NCBI GenBank assembly: GCA_022316685.1 | Contig: JAKJHU010001064.1 | Span: forward strand, 1-64,000 | DNA: 64,000 nt | Reading direction: 5' to 3' | Origin: Progne subis subis | Lineage: Eukaryota; Chordata; Aves; Passeriformes; Hirundinidae | In this document: piece by piece, positions 35,150 through 46,850 of the stretch | Numbering within the stretch: position 1 is the stretch's first letter | Layout: every line of letters starts with the position of its first letter | The notes under the pieces: generated by a model | Seen by the model: the letters and a program-made list of their open reading frames with translations, nothing else | What the model was told of the DNA's origin: nothing | Databases searched by the model: none | Position numbers and translations under genes: made by a program

Positions 35150-36420
35150 CAAGTCTCTGCTGCAGGTCACACCGTTTCTTCTTTGGCTGATTCCGGCCTG
35201 GTGCTGAGCTCCAGTGGAGCCCTGGCAGAGCCCAGAGCAGCCTCAGCATCCGCAGAGCCCGGCTGCAAAGAGAAAGCAGAAACTGCCCATCAGCTGAAGG
35301 CTCCTGTGCCCTTGTCCCAGCCGCCCGCGGTGCCCAGGCCATGCTGGCCGTGCTCAGAGCGGTGCCCAAAGCTGCCCATCATTGCTGCCTTTGGCAGCAG
35401 AGCAGGAGGGCAGGACATGTGCCCAGCCTGCAGCCAGCCATGGCACATCCACCTCCTCAGCAGCTGCCCAGAGCAGGATGCTCCTGTGCTCGCTGCCATC
35501 TCCCAAAAACTCTTATCCCACCCATGCCAAGAAGATGGGGACCCACCTCACGCCATCCACCGCTGGAAGAAAAGCTGCTTCCAAAGGATGTCCTCAGCCT
35601 TCTCCTACGGCACAGCCCATCCACGCCACAGCTGGTCCCAAGCACTTCCCCATCCAGACTGGACACTGCCTGGAAGGCTTCCTTTAGAAAAACAAACAAC
35701 AAATTAAGGAAAATAGATTACAGACAAAAAGGGGAAACAAGGGAAAAGATATAAGATTTATCTCTGCCAGAGACTGAGGAAGGCCCAACCCCTGCATGCT
35801 AGGGAAAAACCCACCCATGGGTGAGGGAAGCCCATGCTTTCTCCCTTCCCCCCTGCACTGCCCCCCAAAAGTGATGGTGATCCCAAAGCAAACAAAGGGA
35901 GTGGAGCAGCCCAAGCCCTTCCTTGCCTACAAAGCAAAGCACAGGGGCACAGGTGCTGGAGTCCCACCTATGCTCCTGCCATGGGGGTTTGTTTGTGTCG
36001 GGCTGGCTGCCCCAGCCCCAGCCCCAGCCCAGGGCATGTTGGATGGTGGGGGCTGTTGGCAGGGCCAGGAACCGACTCCCATTTCATAACCACCCCAGCC
36101 CATGGCCCCAGCCCTGACACAAAGCAGCTTGGCAGCCCACTGAAGAATCAGTTTGCATCAGCCCCAGCAAAGGGGGAACCTTAGCTTCCTGGCCAGGCTG
36201 TGCAATGCCCAAATCTGGGAGCATCCCCTTGCGTGTGGACTCATCTGCAAATTCCCTGTGGAGCCTGGCTTTGAAGAAGTTTCCAGAATCAGAGTCCCTC
36301 ATCTCCAGCTTTGTGTTGGCCAGCTCGAGGAAGAGGTTGTCGTCCTTGATGTCATCCTCGCTGTCTCCAGCAGCAGCAGCCCCACCTGGTACAGCTCCTC
36401 CAGGGGCTCCTTCTCCTTCC
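35150..36420 (-). pseudogene. PIM1-like: Decayed PIM-type kinase paralogue
   Basis: A second PIM locus, tandem to the one at 36697-38714. An exon-2-like start (acceptor before 36420; GKEKEPLEELYQVGLLL) is joined within one 176-bp piece (36245-36420) to an exon-4-like end whose reading DIKDDN then RDSDSG aligns with the HRDIKxEN catalytic loop and DFGSG of PIM kinases. Everything between, from the glycine loop to the HRD, is deleted, and DFG reads DSD. The donor after 36245 is AT instead of GT. A degraded exon 5 is at 35547-35681 (an AEDILWKQLFFQR-like end in an interrupted frame), and an exon-6-like piece at 35150-35262. DNA at 35330-35545 and 35760-36244 aligns with introns 5 and 4 of the neighbour, which secures the assignment. 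Confidence 0.75.
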
Positions 36421-36696
36421 CTGGGGGTGAGACCAGGCTGTCAGTGTTCTGCCCAGGGCCCCAGCTGTCAGTGAATCAGGACAAGCCAAACTAGCTGGGA
36501 TGGCAGCCACCAGTGCTGGGCAGACACGCTCAGCTCCAGCACAAGGGCTGTGTGTCGCCATCTGAGGACCCCTGTGCAGTGACACAGGCAGCAGGAAAAA
36601 GTCTGGGTTTCTTTGCTTCTGATTGCCAAGGCATGTGTGCAGCTGTAACTTACCAGGGCCCTGCATCAAAGGGTGCCTGTGGCTCTCTCCCATCTT

Positions 36697-38714
36697 CTAC
36701 GGCTGATGAATATCCTGCATCCAAGGATCACGGAAGAGGTCTTCTAATGAGGGCCTGTCCACGTCTAGCATGGTTAAACACCTCCTGATCAGATCTTGGC
36801 ACTCTGGGGAGAGAAACCAGAAACCGACGGTCAGTTGGAGAAGGCTCCTGTCTGCTTTGCCCCACTATTGCCATGCCCAGGCCATGCTGGATGTGCTCAG
36901 AGCTGGGCCTAAACTTTCCCATCAATTCCCTGTTTTGGAGGAGAGCAGGAGAGCAGGACCTGTGCCACCTCCTCAGCAGCTGCCAGAGCAGGGATGCTTC
37001 ATCAGCCCGCTGCTGTCTCCCAGCACTGGTATTACCCCCGTGCCCAGAGATGAGGATCCACCTTGAGAGAGCCAGTTGTGGCAGCGAGAGCTGATGGTCC
37101 CAGCTGATGTTCTGGCCCCTCCTGAAATGGTGCTCCCCGCAGACCATCTGGTGCAGCAGGATGCCCAGGGACCAGATGGTAGCTGGCTTGCCGTAGTACC
37201 AGCCGAACTGGGTCCATTCCAGGGGACTGTATGATGGTGTTCCTATGGAATACAGATGGAGGTCATCAGGGGGATGCTGCTGCTTCCAGAGCCTGGCCCC
37301 AGCATCCCTGGGCATGCGGAGGCTGCCCCAGTGGCACATGGTGTGACCTGCTGCCCTCTCGCCAGCACCTGGGACTTGTGGATAAACTTGGGGCTGGAAA
37401 AGAAGCCACTGATGTTGGAAGAGGGCACTGTAAGTTCTGGCAATGCCCAACCATGACAAGGAAAATCCCATTCAGTGCTAGGGAAAAACCATGCCTTCAT
37501 CCTCCTTGCCTGCATTGCCCCAAAAACATTCTGAAGCCAAGGCAAACCAGGCAAGTGGAGCAGTCCAAGCCCTTTCTCACCTGCACACCAAACTGGCTGC
37601 TGCATAGGTTATGGCTCCACCCCTCTCTGCCACCCCCACACACAGGTGTTTCTGTCAGGCTGGCTGCCCCAGTCCCAGCCCCAGTCCTGGGCAGAGTGGC
37701 TGGAAAAGGCTGCCAGCACGGCTGGAAGCTGACCCCCACCTGCCCCTGCTCAAAGCAACTTGGCTGAAGACCTCAGTGCCATGTCTGGCAGCAAAGGGGA
37801 GAATCCCTGCTGCCACACCCAGGTTGGGTCATGAGATTTTGGGGCAGGAAATGTCCAGAACTGGGAGCACACCCCTTTGTGGGCTCACCTGCAAAGTGAG
37901 TGTAGGCCGTGCCCTGCAGGTAGGTGCCACAGCCAAAGTCGATCAATTTGGCCTGCCCGGTGGCCAGGTCAACCAGGATGTTCTCCGGTTTGATGTCCCT
38001 GTGCAGGACCCCGCAGCTGGTGCAGTGCTGCACGGCCTCCAGCACCTGGTGGAACAGCTCCTGCGCCACCTCCTCGGACAGGAACCCCCGTGGCCGAATG
38101 AAATGCCGGAGGTCCTGACATCGTTCCGGGCGCTCCAGCACCATGATGATGTCGTTGGGGAGCTCAAGCCACTCCAGCAGCTGGGCGACCCCAGGGAAGC
38201 CAGTGGAGACCTTGTGCAGCAGCACAATCTCCAGTGGTGCGCTGGTGCCGTTGGGCTGCGGGAGGAGCACGATGCCGTCAGTGGGGCTGATGCCGTGCCA
38301 GGGCTGGGGAAGCCCTCACCCAGCCCGGGATGCATCTGCACCCTGCGCTGGCCCTCACGCCCGCTCTCCCTCCAGGCATCCTTGAGGCTTCCACCCTGCC
38401 GGGCCTCGGCTCATCCCCGCCCAGCACGCCCCGGCTTCTCCCGCTGGCCCCGCTCACTCACCAGCTGGTCCCAGTGCCGGACGCGGTTCCGTGGCACCCT
38501 TTTGATGGCCACCTGCAAACCAAGGGGAGCAGCGGGATGAGCTCAGCACCCGCCCTGCCCAGCCCCATCCTCCATCTCCTGCGCCCGCCGCCGGCCCCGC
38601 CGCTCACCGGGGCGCCGTCCGAGAGCCGCGTCGCTGCGAAGATGCTGCCGAAGCCGCAGCGCCCCAGGAGCGACCCCACTCGGTACTGCTCCTTGAGGCC
38701 GTGCTGCGCCTTCC
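36697..38714 (-). CDS. PIM1-like: PIM1-like serine/threonine kinase, spliced, apparent frameshift in exon 5
   Basis: Exons on the minus strand, PIM layout: 38608-38714 ([16 protein letters not shown], glycine loop), 38462-38512 (VAIKRVP, 51 bp, catalytic Lys), 37889-38255 (ERPE hinge, [15 protein letters not shown]; 367 bp), 37062-37242 ([22 protein letters not shown]) and 36697-36803 (ECQDLIRR to stop TAG). All four introns have GT-AG ends and phases join correctly up to exon 5. Exon 5 is 181 bp; phase needs 180, and an extra base lies in the CTGGCTCTC stretch about 15 bp before its donor. So exon 6 is read out of frame and ends at 36728. Oddities: the second Gly of the loop is Cys, and SPPEW is SPLEW. 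The first exon lies in the CpG island (about 38815-39060), but its start and frame are not settled. Known: PIMs are constitutively active cytoplasmic survival kinases, and PIM1-like genes are expanded in songbirds. Confidence 0.85.
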
Positions 38715-39545
38715 CTGCCGGCGAGACGCGGCTGTCAGCGCTCGGCCCGGGGCCAGGAACGGCCCCCGAAGCGCCCCTCAACCGCCCCGGGCCGGGCATC
38801 CCCAGGCGTTCACTTCCTTGCGATGGGACAGCGGCAGCTCGAGGCTGGCGGCCGCGCTGCCGAGCGGCGGAGCTCGGGCCGGGGAAGCCGCAGCGGAGGC
38901 GGCGGGAGCGGCTGCACCGCGTGTGTCCTCTGCGGGCCTGGGAGGAGCCTGGGCCGGGGTCGGGGACAGGGCCGGGGCCGGGGCCGGGGCCGGGGCCGGG
39001 GGGCCGAGCATGGCTCAGGCGCAGCCAAAGGGCAGCGATGCCCCCTTGGCTCCAGGCACTGATGCCCGCCCAGCATCGCCACCGCCAGTACTGGCCAGAG
39101 CCGGGCCGGAGGGGAGACCGCGGCGGGACGCCCGAGGTTGGGGACGGGGCAGCCCCGTCCGGGGCCGGGGGCGGGCTGGGGGCATGGCCCAGCCCGGCAG
39201 GGGAGAGGGAGACTGGGAGAGGAGGGGGACACCGGGAAAGGGAGAGCAGGAGAGGGTGCGGGACTGCGAGAGAGTGTGCGGGACTGAGGGAGAGGGACAG
39301 AAGAAGCGGGAGGGAGTCGATAAACCACTTCTTGGCTTGTGCCGATGCTTTTGCCAGTGCTGCTGCTGCTGCTGCTGCCGCCGCTGCGGCTGCTGCAACT
39401 GAAGCTTCCAGGGCCGTTTTTCCCCGTGTCCGTTTGTCCGTTGCCCGCTCAGCCCCGCACCAAGCCCCGCGCTCCCCGGGGACAGCCCCTGAGCCTGTCC
39501 AGACACGGGACCTTTGCAGTGTTGAGCCAAGACCCAGAATCTTGA
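38380..39545. promoter_or_regulatory. CpG island at PIM1-like 5' end
   Basis: Very CpG-rich DNA spanning PIM exons 1-2 and the upstream region. It contains a GGGGCC hexanucleotide run of about six units (38968-39005), which on the minus strand would read Pro-Ala repeats in a candidate first exon beginning ATG at 39009-39011. A (CTG)n/(CCG)n tract is at 39355-39400. A candidate donor GTGAAC lies at 38808-38813, but with the 39011 start its phase does not fit exon 2, so exon 1 is unresolved. Confidence 0.7.
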
Positions 39546-40160
39546 CTCCTGCACGGTGGCACAGGAATCCCCTTGGCTGCTGCTGTGCATTGTCCCTGCT
39601 GAGGGTCAGACACTGTCAGAGCACATTCCCTGAATGCAGAATTTGTACCTGACCCAAGCACTGCACCTGTGTCTCCAGCATTGCTTTCCAAGAAAAACAG
39701 GGAAAGGCAAACTGGATGTAGCTCATGGTATTTTACAGTGTCTAAAACTTGCCAAGTCATGGATCTTAGAGGTGAGGTCCATTTGGAATTAAGGGGATGT
39801 AGAAGTAGTGCAAGATAGAAAAGGGGAGCATAGAAATAAATAGAGAAAAACATCTTGGAATGTTTCTTTCCATTTTCATTTCATTTCTTAAAAGTTCTTT
39901 CAGTTTCCCTAGAATCTGCTCCACAATCCCGTTTGCTCTTTCCGAGAAACCTTCCTGCAGAACAGGGTGGAGCTTCTGGCACAAGATGTGCCACCAACGG
40001 CAGCTTCCCTTGGCTTTCCACACTGTGCATGCAGCAGGAGTCTTGCAGCAAAGCAGGACAAATATTTGATAAACCTGACAACTTATTCTTTCTTTCCTTG
40101 TGGACTGGGGACTTGTGCCATTGGTAAGGTTTTCATTGTTACTGTTCTCCCCTAAGAAAA
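39545..40160. other. Mostly unassigned; possible integrase-like scrap
   Basis: On the minus strand at about 39855-40020 a short frame contains SERANGIVEQILGKLKE, which vaguely resembles the C-terminal part of a retroviral integrase core (the ERAN-type motif). No neighbouring pol sequence supports it; treat as weak. Confidence 0.3.
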
Positions 40161-40164
40161 CAGG

Positions 40165-42692
40165 ACAGGGTACCGGTGCTACCTACTGGGAGTCTGTTAT
40201 TGTCAAACCAAGCAGGAAGAAGTGGACAACTTATTCTATAAGCAGCTGGAGAATGTTTCAGGATCACCAGCCCCTGTTCTTGTAGGTGACTTCAACCTGC
40301 CAGACATCTGCTGGGATCTCCATACAGCAGAAAAGAGGCAGTCCAGGAAGGTTTTGGAGTGTATGGAGAACAACTTTTTGTCACAGCTGGTGTGAGCCCA
40401 CCAGGGGATGGACTATGTTAGACCTGTTGTTTGCAAATAGAGAAGGACAGGTGGGAGATGTGGTGGCTGGAGGATGCTTGGGACAGAGTGATCAAGAAAT
40501 GAGAGAGTTCTCAATATTTGGTGAAATCAGGAGGAACATCAATAAGACTTTTACACTAAACTTCTGGAGGGCAGATCTTGGCCTGTTAGGAGTTATTCAG
40601 AGAGTTCCTTGGGAAACAGCCCTTCAAAGCAATGGAGTCCAGGAAGGGTGGACATGCTTCAAAGCAGAGATCTTGAGGGCAGAGGAACAGACTGTATGCT
40701 GAAAGATGAGCTGACGAGGCAAACGTCCATCCTGGATGGGCAACAGGGTTTTGAAAGAACTTAGGAATAAAAAGAGGATGTACCATCTTTGGAAGGAGGG
40801 TCAGGTCTCTCAGGAGGTGTTTAAGAGAGTTGCTAGGGCATGTAGGAAAAAGAGTAGGGTGGCCAAAGCTCAGTTCAAACTTAATTTGACAGCTTTTGTA
40901 AAGGATAATAAAAAATGTTTTTACAAATATATTAGAGGCAAAGGAAGGGTAAGACCAACCTTTGTTCTCTGCTGCATGTGGGAGGGAACTCAGTAACTGC
41001 AGAGGAGAAGGCAGAAGTGCTTAATGCCTTCTTTTCCTCAGTCTTTAGTGGGAAGACCACTTGTCCTCAGGACAACTGCTCTCCTGGGCTGGTAGATGGT
41101 GTCAGGGAGCAGAATGGTCCCCCTTTTATCCAGGAGGAGGCAGTCAGAGAACTGCTGAGATGCATGGATGTTCATAAATCTATGGGCCCAGATGGGATCC
41201 ATCCCAAGGTGATGAGGGAGCTGGCAGATGAGCCTGCAAAGCTGCTCTCCGTCATTTACCAACAGTCCTGGCTCACTGGTGAGGTTCCAGGTGACTGGAA
41301 GCTGGCCAATGTGGCACCATTCACAAGAAGGTTGGGAAGGAGGATCCTGGTAATTAGAGGCCAGTTAGCCTGACCTCAGTACCCGGTAAGGTCATGGAGC
41401 AGTTTATATTGAGTGTCATCACACAACACCTACAGGATGGCCAGGGTATCAGACCCAGCCAGCATGGGTTTAGGAGGGGTAGGTCGTGTTTGACCAGCCT
41501 GCTCTCCTTTTATGACCAGGTGACCCACCTGGTGGATGTGGGAATGCTGTGGATGTTGTGCATTTGGACTTCAGCAAGGCCTTTGACACTGTCTGCCACA
41601 GCACACTCCTGGAAAAGCTGGCAGCCCACGGCTTGGACAGGAGCACTCTTTGCTGGGTTAAGAACTGTCTGCATGGCCGGGCCCAGAGAGTGGTGGGGAA
41701 CGGTGCTGCATGCAGCTGGCAGCCAGTCACCAGTGGTGTTCCTCAGGGGTCTGTGCTGGGGCCAGCTCTGTTCAGGATTTTTATTGACAACATGGATGAG
41801 GTAATGAGTCTTTCCTTAGCAAATTTGCGGATGACACCAAGCTGGGAGCATGTGTAGATCTGTTGGAAGGTAGGAGGGCTCTGCACTGAGACCTGGGACA
41901 GTTGAGATCAGGTGAGCACAGTTCAGTTAAGATGAATTTAATAAGTCCTAAGTGACTGAGTCCTGCATTTTGGGCACAATACCCCCTGCAATGTTGTAGT
42001 CTGGGGACAGTGTGGCTGGACAGTGCCCAGGGAGAAAGGGACCTGTTCCACTGATGGACAGCAGGCTGGACATGAGCCAGCAGTGTGCCCAGGTGGCCAA
42101 GAAGGCCAATGGCACCTAGCCTGGATCAGGAATGGTGTGGCCAGCAGGAGCAGGGAGGTCATTCTTCCCCTCTACTCGGCACTGGTGAGGCCACACCATG
42201 AGTGCTGTGTCCAGTTCTGGGCCCCTCAGTTTAGGAAGGACATTGGGACACTTGAGTGCGTCCAGAGGAGGGCAACAAGGCTGGTGAAGGACTTGGAACA
42301 CAAGTCCTGTGAGGAACAACTGAGGGAGCTGGGCTTGTTTGTCCTGGAGAAAGGAGACTCAGAGGTGACTTATCACTCTCTACAACTTCCTGAAGGGTGG
42401 TTGTAGTCAGATGGGGGTTGGTCTCTTTCTCCAGGCAGCAATTGACAAAATGAGAGGACACAGTGTGAAGCTGCGTCAAGGGAAATACAGGTTGGATATT
42501 AGGAAAAAGAAGGTGTGATAAAATATTGGAATGATCTGCCTGGGGAGGTGTTGGCATCACCATCCCTGCAGGTGCTTGAAAAAAGTTTGGATGTTACACT
42601 TGGTGCCATGGTTTTGTTGAGGTGTTAGGGCATGGGTTGGACTCAATGATCTTGAAGATCTCTTCCAAGCTAATGATTCCATGATTCTGTCA
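40165..42692 (+). mobile_element. CR1 LINE, ~2.5 kb, plus
   Basis: Begins inside the apurinic endonuclease domain (VGDFNLPDICWD near 40285; a GQSDQEM stretch near 40490). It continues through the linker (KKSRVAKAQFKLNL, 40840-40890) and reverse transcriptase: KSMGPDGIHP (41180), [12 protein letters not shown] (41560), [11 protein letters not shown] (41730) and FADDTKLG (41825-41850) with the catalytic aspartates retained. The 3' part ends in GATCTCTTCCAAGCTAATGATTCCATGATTCTGT. Frameshifts and stops separate these pieces, so it is inactive. 5' truncation is normal for CR1. Confidence 0.93.
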
Positions 42693-44730
42693 ATTGTTAG
42701 GGAGTACAAGCCTGGCTGAATGCAGAGAAAGAATCATCCAGAGCCTGCAGCCAGAAGTGGAGACTTGTGTGATAATCATTCCAACACCCCATGGACATCT
42801 TCAAAGTGATCCAGAACATGAAAATGGGCTGAAAGAGGGAATTTGTTTCTGTGTTCAGTTTAGGTGTTTCTACATCTCATGCACTGATAGAAATCAAGAG
42901 TACAATCAGTTCATTGGAAGCAGCAGAACAAGCTCTCAGAGCAGATGACAGAAAGAATCTGTAAAGGAGAAATGCAGGGAATGACTTGGTGAACTTCGTC
43001 TGTAAGAAGGATCATTTTGTCCAAATCATTTCCAATCCATTCCCTCAGCTTTTGTCATTCCTAACAAGGCCAATCGCATCTCAGATTTCCCATGAAATGA
43101 GAACCCTGAGCTTGTGGAACTGCCTGAAAGATGCCCTGTTCCTCTGCAGGGACACTCAGGCTTAAACAGGAGCCTGAGCCCTGTCTTGGGAAGCCTCCTC
43201 CGAGCTGGAATTTGTGCTGTGCTGGGAGAGCAGGAGGAGGAGGAGGGGGAGAAGGATGGGCGCTGTGTGTCAGGAGCAGGAGGTTTGGGCCGCAGGACAT
43301 TCTGCCTGTGCCGCTGCCCCGCAATCGGCGGCCGTGCCCAGGGCTCTGGGCCTGGCCCCGCGTGCGCTGAGCTCCCGACACTGCGGGAGCTCCCCGGGCT
43401 GGGCTCAGGTTCTGCTGGGACTGGGCAGCAGGCTGGGCTCCAACTGGGATCAGCAGCAGCTGGAAATACCTCTGGGCGTCTCCACTTTGTGCTGCTGCTC
43501 AGAACAATTGTTAGGAAACTTAATACACGAACACCAGAGGTTTATGTCCAAAAAGACTTAAGATTCCCCTTTTAATGTTGTATAACCCCCTTAATTTTTA
43601 ATTCTTACGGGATTTATGGGTTTTCTCCATTGATATTTTCATCTTTCAGTATTCAATTTCATTTACAAACAAACCTACAATTTGTCTGTAAAGGCAAATT
43701 TCTTCTTTTCCATTCATCAATCAGTAGAATCCTTCCCATTGTTTCTCTTATCTCTCAGTGCTAGTTTTATCTACCAGCAGACCCAGAACTTGTTTGTAAA
43801 GACAAATCTTGTCATTTCTTGCACAATGAATTGAGATGAGAAGTTCTGGTTTTTCTTTCTTCTGGTAGATTTTTTCATTTTTTTTGACACTCCAGAGGCA
43901 ATTTCTCTGATGGCCTCTATCAATTCTATTTCAGCAGCACCAGCAACAGGGCTGTGTTTGAGTGCTGAAAATGTGGCTTGTGTGGATTTAATTTCTCCTT
44001 GACTTAGTGCTCAGGGAATGGTGAGTATTTCAATATCTGTTAATCATGATGCCTGAAAAATCATGATGCCTGAGGTCCTGTCAGGAAAGCACTGTCAATA
44101 GCACCGACCAAAAGAGGCAAATGCAGTTTTACAGATAAAATTCAAGTGGCAAGCAGAAGAGGGGCAAGAACAGCCATGATCTACAATTCCCAAGGCAAAG
44201 GCAGCAGCAGCCTGCTGCTGTCACCTCAGGGTGAGTAAAACAGTGCTGAAAACAGCGCTGGAACCCGATCCTTTCTTTCTCTGGAGGCTGGCTCAGGGCA
44301 GCACAGCCGGGCCCGGAGGAATCAGGGCTGTTTGTGGGTGATTGTCGCTCTACTCCAGCATTCAGCTGGAAAATCCCCTGGGAAGCCGAGGCAGGAGCAG
44401 GTGGGAAGGGGCCGGCGCTGCTGCTGCTCCTGCCCGGGAGCCCCGGCTGGGCCGGGCCGGCGCCCGCTGCGCTGCGGCTCCTGCTGCTGCCAGAGCCGGG
44501 CGGGACTCGGGCACAGGGAATGGACACGGGGGGACAGCAAAGGCCTGGGCGGCTGCAGGGATGTTCGCGCTGGGGCCAGCGCCAGCACACAGCTTCAGCT
44601 GCAATGAACCCCGAGGGGAACGCTGGGGAAAGGCTCCATTTCAGCCTTTCTTTACTCATGGCTGTGAAGGGACCGAAATCAAAGGAGAACAAGCAGGGCC
44701 CGACCCCTTCTCCTTTGGGAGGAGCCCCGT
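42693..44730. other. Unassigned DNA with a small CpG-rich patch
   Basis: 42693-43500 has no recognised gene. 43620-43850 contains two diverged ~110-bp units (TTTGTCTGTAAAGGCAAAT / TTTGTTTGTAAAGACAAAT). 44370-44560 is CpG-rich, with no exon supported. Confidence 0.45.
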
Positions 44731-44732
44731 GC

Positions 44733-44940
44733 CTGGGGCTGTGAGGGGCTGTGAGGGGCCATGAGGGGCTGTGAGGGATTGTGAGGGGGAAAGGGTCTCT
44801 GAGAGACTGTGGGAGGCCAGGCACTTCATGGAACCAAGGGTCTATTAGGACACTGTAGAACCAAGGAGATTCCTGTTGACAGTACAGAACCTCATGGATC
44901 ATAGATCCTTGTGACACAGCAGAACCAAGGAGAATGTTGT
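44733..44940 (+). repeat. GGGGCTGTGA repeat followed by 37-bp units
   Basis: About five GGGGCTGTGA units at 44733-44790, then about three degenerate 37-bp units at 44815-44940 (GGAACCAAGG cores). Confidence 0.65.
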
Positions 44941-45290
44941 TGGCAGAGTGTCTGAGCACAGCTGCTGCAGGGATCCATGTACAGGTATGACTATGGAATG
45001 GGATAGACCAGACCAGGATAGTCCCGTTGGGAATGATCTGCAGTTCAGGGCAGGATGATGGTCTGGTCCAAGTGCCCGACCCCTCCAGGGCTGACCAAAA
45101 GTGAAAGCAGTCATTAAGGGCACTGTCCAAATGTCTCTTCAACACTGACAGCCTTGGGGCATCAACCACCTCTCCAGGCAGCCTGTGCAGTGTTTGAGCA
45201 CCCTCGCAGGAAAGAAACACTTTCTCCTGTGCAGTCTAAACCGTCCCTGGTACAGCTTTGACCCATTCTCCCATGTTCCATCTCAGGATA
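44940..45290 (-). mobile_element. CR1 LINE 3' fragment, minus
   Basis: The plus strand carries the reverse complement of the CR1 segment around GGCACTGTCCAAATGTCTCTTCAACAC and CACCTCTCCAGGCAGCCTGTGC. It ends where the second duplication copy begins. Confidence 0.75.
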
Positions 45291-45299
45291 TGAGGGAGA

Positions 45300-45524
45300 A
45301 GAGAAAGGGAAATGCAGGGCAGAGCCAGGGCGCAGCGAGATGGGAGTGTGCAGCCTGCAGGGACACAGCAGCAGCTGTGGGACAGCGCAGGACAAGCTGT
45401 GCTGGACATGGCCAAGGGCCCTGGCAGGGCGGGCAGTGCCCAGGAGAAGCCAAGTCTTGGTGCCCTGGGGCACTGCAGGGTCTGTGCCACCAAGGGCTGT
45501 GAGGAGACACCTTGTCCTGAGGCC
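45300..45524 (-). repeat. GC-rich module, left edge of copy B
   Basis: The reverse complement has a CTGCAGGCTGCACACTCCCATCTCGCTG stretch, related to about 5160-5240. It probably belongs to the duplicated block, but copy A is cut off by the window start. Confidence 0.5.
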
Positions 45525-45694
45525 CTGGGGCCTCCTGGCACAGCCCCAGCAAGGCTGGGCCCTGTCACCCCCTTGTCCTGCCCTCAGCATCCCCCCACAT
45601 CCCAGTGGCCTCAGGGATCTGCTGGGACCAGTCCCTGGGGAGCCTTGGGCAGGAATGGCCCTGGGGGGCTCCTGAATGCTCCCAGGGACTGCAG

Positions 45695-46230
45695 GTTTTC
45701 CAAAGGACTTTGGGTTTTGCTTTGGCCTGGGAGTCTCTGAGGGGTTTGTGCAATCATGGCCTCCAATTAGTTGCTGTAGTTCGTCCCTGGACATGTTTTG
45801 TCAGTAACAACACCCAGTGGGGCTCATTAATGCCTCAAAGTACTCAAGAGTCATTCAAGTACTACTTTTTGACACTGAATCCCTGAGAGGTTTGTGCAGT
45901 CATAGCCTCCAATTATCAAATATTTAATGAGTCCCTAGAGAGGCTTTGTATTGACACTCAGTGGGGCTCATTCATGCTTTGAGATACTCAAGGTTTTTTA
46001 AGGTTCTTTGGGTTTTCCTTTCCACACTGAGTCTCTGAGAGGTTTTTGGGCAATCATGGCCTCCAGTTCTCTCCTCCAAGGAGTCCATGAGGAGCCTGTG
46101 TTGGGGATGGACCTCAGTGGGACCCATGAATGCTGTGAGACACTTTGGGTTTTTCCTGTGACTTGAACTGCTGGAAAGGTTTGTGCAATCTCCTCTCAGG
46201 CCCTGAGGGCTCAGCACCAAATGCACCACG
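45695..46230. repeat. ~147-bp tandem repeat, copy B
   Basis: Counterpart of 170-700, same unit landmarks. Confidence 0.75.
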
Positions 46231-46409
46231 GGGCTCCTCGGGATCAAGCAAGTCCTGACAAACCATGGCTGTGCCTTGATCACCCTTTGGTCTGGTGCAG
46301 CTCATTAGGAATGTTTTTTACAACAGTTATGGAGAAAGATTTCAAAGAGCTTCTAAGAAATACACATTCCTGTTATAAAGGGTGGGTTTTATTACTGTTA
46401 TCTCTAGAG

Positions 46410-46850
46410 AAGAGGTGATTGCAGCATTCTGTGATTGATATTGATCCAGGGTCTCTCCTCAGGAGGTCCAGCCTGGTCAAAGAAGCTGTGCCTTGAGGTC
46501 TGACCCAGTGTGGACAACTTTGCTGCACATTCCCCAAGCCCATCCTGTCTGACCTCACTCACCTGGGACCTGCTTTCTTTGGAGAGCTGCCTGCACTCAG
46601 GAAAAAAGGGGTTTTGTATTTTTTGAAGCAATGTAAAACTCCTAATTTTCCCCACTGAGGATAGACACACTCCTCAAGTGTGTGCCAGCCCAAGGTTCCA
46701 CCAAAACCACTGCAGCCCTGCCCTGGGCCAGCTGTGAGGGTGGATCATCATCCCAACCTGCCCTGGGCCACTGCAAGGGGCTGTGGCCATGGACACTGCA
46801 CTGACCCCACTGCTGGGTTTGGGTGCCATGGCAACTGTGAGCAGTTCAAG
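46410..46850. other. Unassigned, copy B counterpart of 890-1310
   Basis: Nothing recognisable beyond conservation with copy A. Confidence 0.45.

Noticed and set aside
35547..35681. Possible exon of an unrelated gene next to PIM
   Set aside because: First read as a foreign exon, but its position between introns matching PIM introns 4 and 5, and a degraded EDIL..FFQR ending, make it a decayed PIM exon 5.
38330..39652. 440-codon plus-strand open frame
   Set aside because: It runs antisense to the PIM1-like exons and CpG island; low AT content removes stops. No domain is recognisable.
39855..40020. Integrase-like peptide on the minus strand
   Set aside because: Only one short motif-like stretch with no flanking pol sequence; too weak for a mobile-element call.
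44129..45220. 363-codon minus-strand open frame
   Set aside because: It runs through a CR1 3' fragment, 37-bp units and a GC-rich patch, so it is a chance frame across unrelated repeats.
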